NCBI GenBank assembly: GCA_002773655.1
Contig: PFAR01000049.1
Location: 1,932-11,217, forward strand
Direction: 5' to 3'
DNA from: Candidatus Falkowbacteria bacterium CG10_big_fil_rev_8_21_14_0_10_43_10
GTDB lineage: Bacteria; Patescibacteriota; Patescibacteriia; Patescibacteriales; XYC2-FULL-47-12
DNA: 9,286 nucleotides
Each line of letters begins with the position of its first letter. Position 1 is the first letter of the stretch. Made by a program: the position numbers and the translations under genes. Of this stretch, positions 6,377 to 9,286 are shown piece after piece. Below the pieces are notes generated by a model, which did no database searches, was not told the origin of the DNA, and saw only the letters and a program-made list of their open reading frames with translations.

Positions 6377-8110
6377 ATGCAAAATTCAATAAACATTAAA
6401 ATCGGCGGACCGGCGGGCCAGGGTGTAAAATCAATCGGTTTGATACTGGATAAGATGTTTATGCGTTCGGGATATAAGGTTTTCGGCTATACCGAATATC
6501 CCTCTTTAATTCGGGGAGGGCATAATACATATCAGGCATATGCCGGTAGCGAGTCCGCTTTCGCGCAAAAGCGGAGGCTTGATATGCTGATCGCCCTTGA
6601 TCAGGGGACTATTGCCGCGCACCAGGATGAGCTTGACGATAAAACGCTTGTCATATTCAACCAGGATACTTTAAAGGTGGCTAAAACCAGGGGAGTATTA
6701 TTGCCTTTTCCCATAAATGATTTAATTAAGAAAGCCGATGGCTTGCCGGTGATGGCAAACATCATCGCCTTGGGAGCTGTTTGCTTCTTATCTGGACTGG
6801 AGCCGGAAATATTAGCCAATCTGGTAAAAGAAACATTCGGCGCCAAAGGGAACGAGATGGTGAAAAAGAATACAGCTTGCGTAAAAGCCGGTTATAATTT
6901 TGCCCGGGAAAAGCTAGCTCAGTACGCGATTAAGCTGGACCCTCCGGCAAAAAAAGAAAAACAGATTTTAGTTACCGGCAACGAAGCGCTGGCGCTGGGG
7001 GCGGTTTCCGCCGGCTTGAAATTTTATTCCGCCTATCCGATGACGCCGGCGACCTCTATTTTGCACTCGCTGGTTCACTGGGCGAAAAAATATTCACTGG
7101 TGGTTAAGCAAACTGAAGATGAAATTTCGGCGATTAACATGGCGCTCGGCGCGTCTTACGCCGGCGCGCGGGCGATGACCGCCACTTCCGGCGGCGGGTT
7201 TGCCTTAATGACCGAGGCGGTAGGCATGGCCGGAATAATGGAGCTGCCACTCGTGATAGTGGAATCAATGCGCTCCGGACCATCAACCGGCATGCCTACT
7301 TGGCATAGCCAGGCGGATTTGCGCCAAGTACTGCACGCTTCGCAGGGGGATTTTCCCCGGGCAGTGCTGGCGCCGGGCGATATGCAAGAATGCTTTGATT
7401 TGGCGCGGGAGGCATTCTATTTGGCGGAAAAATACCAGCTGCCGGTGATAATTTTAAGCGATAAATATTTATCAGAGAGCATGCAGTCAGTTCCCGCTCC
7501 TGCTGCTTCTTGGCAGAATAAGCGCTATGGGTTTGCCAACGCTGATTTTAATAAAGCAGCCGGTAAAAATAATGAACAGCCGTTTAAGCGGTATGCGTTA
7601 TCAAGCGGGGGAATTTCCCAGCGTTCTGTCCCGGGGCAGTCCGGTGGAGCATATTTAAGCAACTCTTACGAGCATGATGAGTTCGGCTACGCGACCGAAG
7701 AGGCGGAAATGGCAGTCGCGATGAATGATAAGCGTTCAGCCAAATTTATAGAGTTGGCCAAAGAGGTGGGGCAGAGCCGGCCGCGAATTTTCGGCGGGCA
7801 ATCGGCTGATGTCAGCTTTATCTCCTGGGGGTCGAACAAATGCCCGGTATTGGCTGCGTTGGATTTGCTAAAAGAAAAAAATATCAGTGCCAATTTTATG
7901 CATGTTAATTATATCTGGCCCTTCCCTAAGGAAGCTGTCAGCCAGTTTATTAAAAACAGCAAGAGAATTATTAACGTGGAATGCAACGCCAGCGGGCAGT
8001 TCGCCGGTTTAGTCCGGCAGGAAACCGGGCTGAAGATTAAAGAGAATTTATTAAAATATGACGGACGGCCTTTTTATGCCGAGGATATATTAACATATGT
8101 ACAACACTAA
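6377..8110 (+). CDS. korA: 2-oxoacid:ferredoxin oxidoreductase, fused gamma-alpha subunit
   Basis: Together with the beta subunit it oxidatively decarboxylates a 2-oxoacid with CoA to acyl-CoA, CO2 and reduced ferredoxin. Residues 1-185 form the gamma domain, with GGPAGQGVKSIG (10-21) and YPSLIRGGHNTYQ (41-53). Residues from about 197 form the alpha subunit: AYPMTPAT (219-226), TSGGGFALMTEAVG (270-283), RSGPSTGMPTWHSQADL (299-315) and a transketolase C-terminal-like domain from about 475 with FISWGS (481-486). This gamma-alpha fusion with a separate beta is the two-subunit layout of Sulfolobus OFOR and KorAB enzymes. At 577 aa it is somewhat shorter than the Sulfolobus protein (about 627). 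The symbol denotes the family only: hydrogenase, lactate and acetate genes alongside suggest pyruvate as the real substrate. No delta ferredoxin-type subunit is encoded here. The start at 6377 follows the 24-bp inverted repeat and lacks Shine-Dalgarno. An out-of-frame ATG at 6369 opens a 7-codon reading frame ending at 6392, across the start. Confidence 0.92.
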   Translation: MQNSINIKIGGPAGQGVKSIGLILDKMFMRSGYKVFGYTEYPSLIRGGHNTYQAYAGSESAFAQKRRLDMLIALDQGTIAAHQDELDDKTLVIFNQDTLKVAKTRGVLLPFPINDLIKKADGLPVMANIIALGAVCFLSGLEPEILANLVKETFGAKGNEMVKKNTACVKAGYNFAREKLAQYAIKLDPPAKKEKQILVTGNEALALGAVSAGLKFYSAYPMTPATSILHSLVHWAKKYSLVVKQTEDEISAINMALGASYAGARAMTATSGGGFALMTEAVGMAGIMELPLVIVESMRSGPSTGMPTWHSQADLRQVLHASQGDFPRAVLAPGDMQECFDLAREAFYLAEKYQLPVIILSDKYLSESMQSVPAPAASWQNKRYGFANADFNKAAGKNNEQPFKRYALSSGGISQRSVPGQSGGAYLSNSYEHDEFGYATEEAEMAVAMNDKRSAKFIELAKEVGQSRPRIFGGQSADVSFISWGSNKCPVLAALDLLKEKNISANFMHVNYIWPFPKEAVSQFIKNSKRIINVECNASGQFAGLVRQETGLKIKENLLKYDGRPFYAEDILTYVQH

Positions 8111-8927
8111 AATAAAACCAACCTTTTGCCCCGGTTGCGGCAATTATGGCATAAAACAAGCTCTTCAGTCCGCCCTAGAGCAGCTTGATTTAAAGCCGCA
8201 TCAGGCGGTAATAACTTATGATGTCGGCTGCAACAGCAATATGGCTGATTTTATCTACGCCTACGGTTTCCACGGTTTGCACGGACGGAGCGTGCCGTCG
8301 GCGGCCGGGATTAAACTGGCGAACCATAAGTTGCCGGTAATAGCCATCATCGGCGACGGCGCTTTTTACAGCGAGGGCGGAACGCATTTTCTTAATTTAA
8401 TGCGCGCCAACCATGACGTGACGGTAATTGTGCACAATAACCACCGTTTCAGCTTGACTGCCGGCCAATATACTTCTACCACGGAAGAAGAAACGATTAC
8501 TGTTACCAGTCCGGCCGGAGTAATTGAAGAGCCGGTTAATCCGATCGCCGTGTCTTTAGTTAATCACGCCACTTTCGTGGCCCGCGGTTTTGCCGGAGAC
8601 GTGAAGCATCTGACCGATTTGATTATCAGCGGAGTTAAACATAAGGGCTTTTCTTTAATTGACGTGCTTCAGCCGTGCGTTATTTGGAATAAAGAGCAAA
8701 GTTATGAATGGTATAAAAAAAATATTTACTATCTGAAAAAAGCAGACAGCAAGCGCCAGCGCGCCCTAAAAGACGCTTTAAATGAAAAAAAACTGGCCGT
8801 GGGGGTATTTTATCAGGAAAATAAACCTGCCTACCATGAAGAATTTCCGGCTTTAATTAAAAAGCCGTTAGTTTATCAGGATATTCGCAAAATTGATATT
8901 AGAGAAGTGATGAAAGAGTTTGGATAA
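8097..8927 (+). CDS. korB: 2-oxoacid:ferredoxin oxidoreductase, beta subunit (TPP and [4Fe-4S])
   Basis: This subunit holds thiamine pyrophosphate and the [4Fe-4S] cluster that passes electrons to ferredoxin. Cluster ligands are CPGC (C11, C14), C45 and C194, the same CxxC plus two distant cysteines as in Sulfolobus OFOR. The TPP/Mg motif runs from GDGAFYSEGG (86-95) to VIVHNN (110-115), followed by SLTAGQYTSTT (119-129). The family more often shows GLTGGQ here, so Ser and Ala replace two glycines. N48 occupies the place of the Sulfolobus substrate-selecting lysine (K49), and L120 probably that of L123. The length of 276 aa is in the usual range. The gene overlaps the gamma-alpha gene by 14 bp, implying coupled translation and 1:1 synthesis. 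GAGGA at 8081-8085, 11 nt before the ATG, is the only Shine-Dalgarno-like sequence before any start in the window, and it lies inside upstream coding sequence. Pyruvate is favoured as substrate by context only. Confidence 0.92.
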   Translation: MYNTKIKPTFCPGCGNYGIKQALQSALEQLDLKPHQAVITYDVGCNSNMADFIYAYGFHGLHGRSVPSAAGIKLANHKLPVIAIIGDGAFYSEGGTHFLNLMRANHDVTVIVHNNHRFSLTAGQYTSTTEEETITVTSPAGVIEEPVNPIAVSLVNHATFVARGFAGDVKHLTDLIISGVKHKGFSLIDVLQPCVIWNKEQSYEWYKKNIYYLKKADSKRQRALKDALNEKKLAVGVFYQENKPAYHEEFPALIKKPLVYQDIRKIDIREVMKEFG

Positions 8928-8961
8928 CATAATAAATAGCGAACAGAGAGAAAATAATAAT

Positions 8962-8999
8962 AAAAAAAGGTAAGATTGCGGAGAGTCTTGCCTTTTTTT
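8962..8999 (+). terminator. Rho-independent terminator at the end of the fermentation operon
   Basis: A continuous 16-bp stem pairs 8962-8977 with 8984-8999 around a GCGGAG loop. It contains two G-U pairs and a seven-base A/T section at its foot, so the right arm ends in seven T residues (8993-8999). It begins 35 bp after the beta-subunit stop. The A-tract on the left arm means it could also stop transcription from the opposite direction. Confidence 0.88.
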
Positions 9000-9005
9000 G
9001 ATTTT

Positions 9006-9011
9006 TATACT
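9006..9011 (+). promoter_or_regulatory. Possible -10 element for the downstream membrane-protein gene
   Basis: TATACT (five of six matches to TATAAT) lies 37 bp before the ATG at 9049 and directly after the terminator, where a new promoter is expected. No good -35 hexamer is found at 16-18 bp, so the call rests on position and one hexamer only. Confidence 0.3.
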
Positions 9012-9048
9012 AAACTATCAGCAACAATTAAAGTTAATCAATAAAACT

Positions 9049-9286
9049 ATGCAAGAGATATTATTTAATGGAAACAACCCAAAACCCCAAAACCAGTGGG
9101 AAAAGCAGGGAAATAATAATATTCAAGAAGATTTAATTAAAAATATATACCAGCAAGAGCCTGAGCAGGAGCAGGAACAGCCTAAACTGCCGGCTAAAAG
9201 CAAAAAAGGGCTGGTTATTGCAGTAGTGGTAATTATTTTGGTAGCTTGGGCGGCTTATGCCTGGCGGGCAGGGGAGAATCAGAACG
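9049..9286 (+). CDS. Start of a single-pass membrane-anchored protein (3' end beyond window)
   Basis: The open frame runs 79 codons from ATG 9049 to the window edge without a stop. Residues 1-50 are polar and rich in Asn, Gln and Glu, with a short EPEQEQEQ run (37-44) encoded by near-repeats of GAGCAG. A basic stretch KSKK (50-53) then precedes one hydrophobic helix, GLVIAVVVIILVAWAAYAW (54-72), and the frame continues with RAGENQN. By the positive-inside rule the N-terminus is cytoplasmic and the missing bulk of the protein extracytoplasmic. Such a layout is common in cell-envelope proteins of candidate-phylum bacteria, but no family can be recognised from this fragment. It has its own leader behind a terminator, so it is probably not part of the fermentation operon. 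No Shine-Dalgarno is visible. Confidence 0.7.
   Translation, partial: MQEILFNGNNPKPQNQWEKQGNNNIQEDLIKNIYQQEPEQEQEQPKLPAKSKKGLVIAVVVIILVAWAAYAWRAGENQN

Noticed and set aside
6188..6382. Minus-strand frame encoding a 64-aa peptide with VIPAKAGI and DSRFRGND
   Set aside because: This is the well-known false translation of the inverted repeat at 6297-6357; the remainder is antisense to the acsA end.

Overview
The window reads as one same-strand fermentation operon from an uncultivated anaerobic bacterium, most likely a member of the Candidate Phyla Radiation (Patescibacteria). That placement is an inference. It rests on small AT-biased genes, very short intergenic gaps, start codons with almost no Shine-Dalgarno sequence, stripped-down enzyme subunits and a purely fermentative gene set. 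The standard code applies, because TGA is used as a stop at 3483-3485 and 6280-6282. No minus-strand gene is supported.

Layout: a rho-independent terminator (34-54) closes whatever lies upstream, and a TGn-TATAAT promoter (53-80) follows at once. Then come a minimal NuoF/HydB-like flavoprotein (127-1137), a CpI-type [FeFe] hydrogenase with a complete cofactor set (1229-2959), a small polytopic membrane protein resembling an ECF S component (2970-3485), a D-lactate dehydrogenase-type gene broken by a 4-bp tandem duplication (3491-4538), an AcsA-type acetyl-CoA synthetase with an aberrant P-loop (4555-6282), a perfect 24-bp inverted repeat (6297-6357), and a 2-oxoacid:ferredoxin oxidoreductase as a gamma-alpha fusion plus beta subunit (6377-8110, 8097-8927). 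A strong hairpin terminator (8962-8999) ends the unit. A membrane-anchored protein begins at 9049 and runs off the window.

How the genes fit together: the oxidoreductase would split pyruvate (or another 2-oxoacid) into acetyl-CoA, CO2 and reduced ferredoxin. The hydrogenase with its flavoprotein would dispose of ferredoxin and/or NADH electrons as H2. The synthetase links acetyl-CoA and acetate, and lactate dehydrogenase would be the alternative NADH sink. Nearly the whole pyruvate branch point is therefore in one transcription unit. A NuoE/HydC-like subunit and a ferredoxin gene are absent from the unit.

Points most worth a second look: the exact TGTA duplication that breaks the lactate dehydrogenase, the two-subunit hydrogenase architecture, the membrane protein between hydrogenase and dehydrogenase, the degenerate synthetase P-loop, the inverted repeat, and two mutually exclusive hairpins between the two hydrogenase genes.
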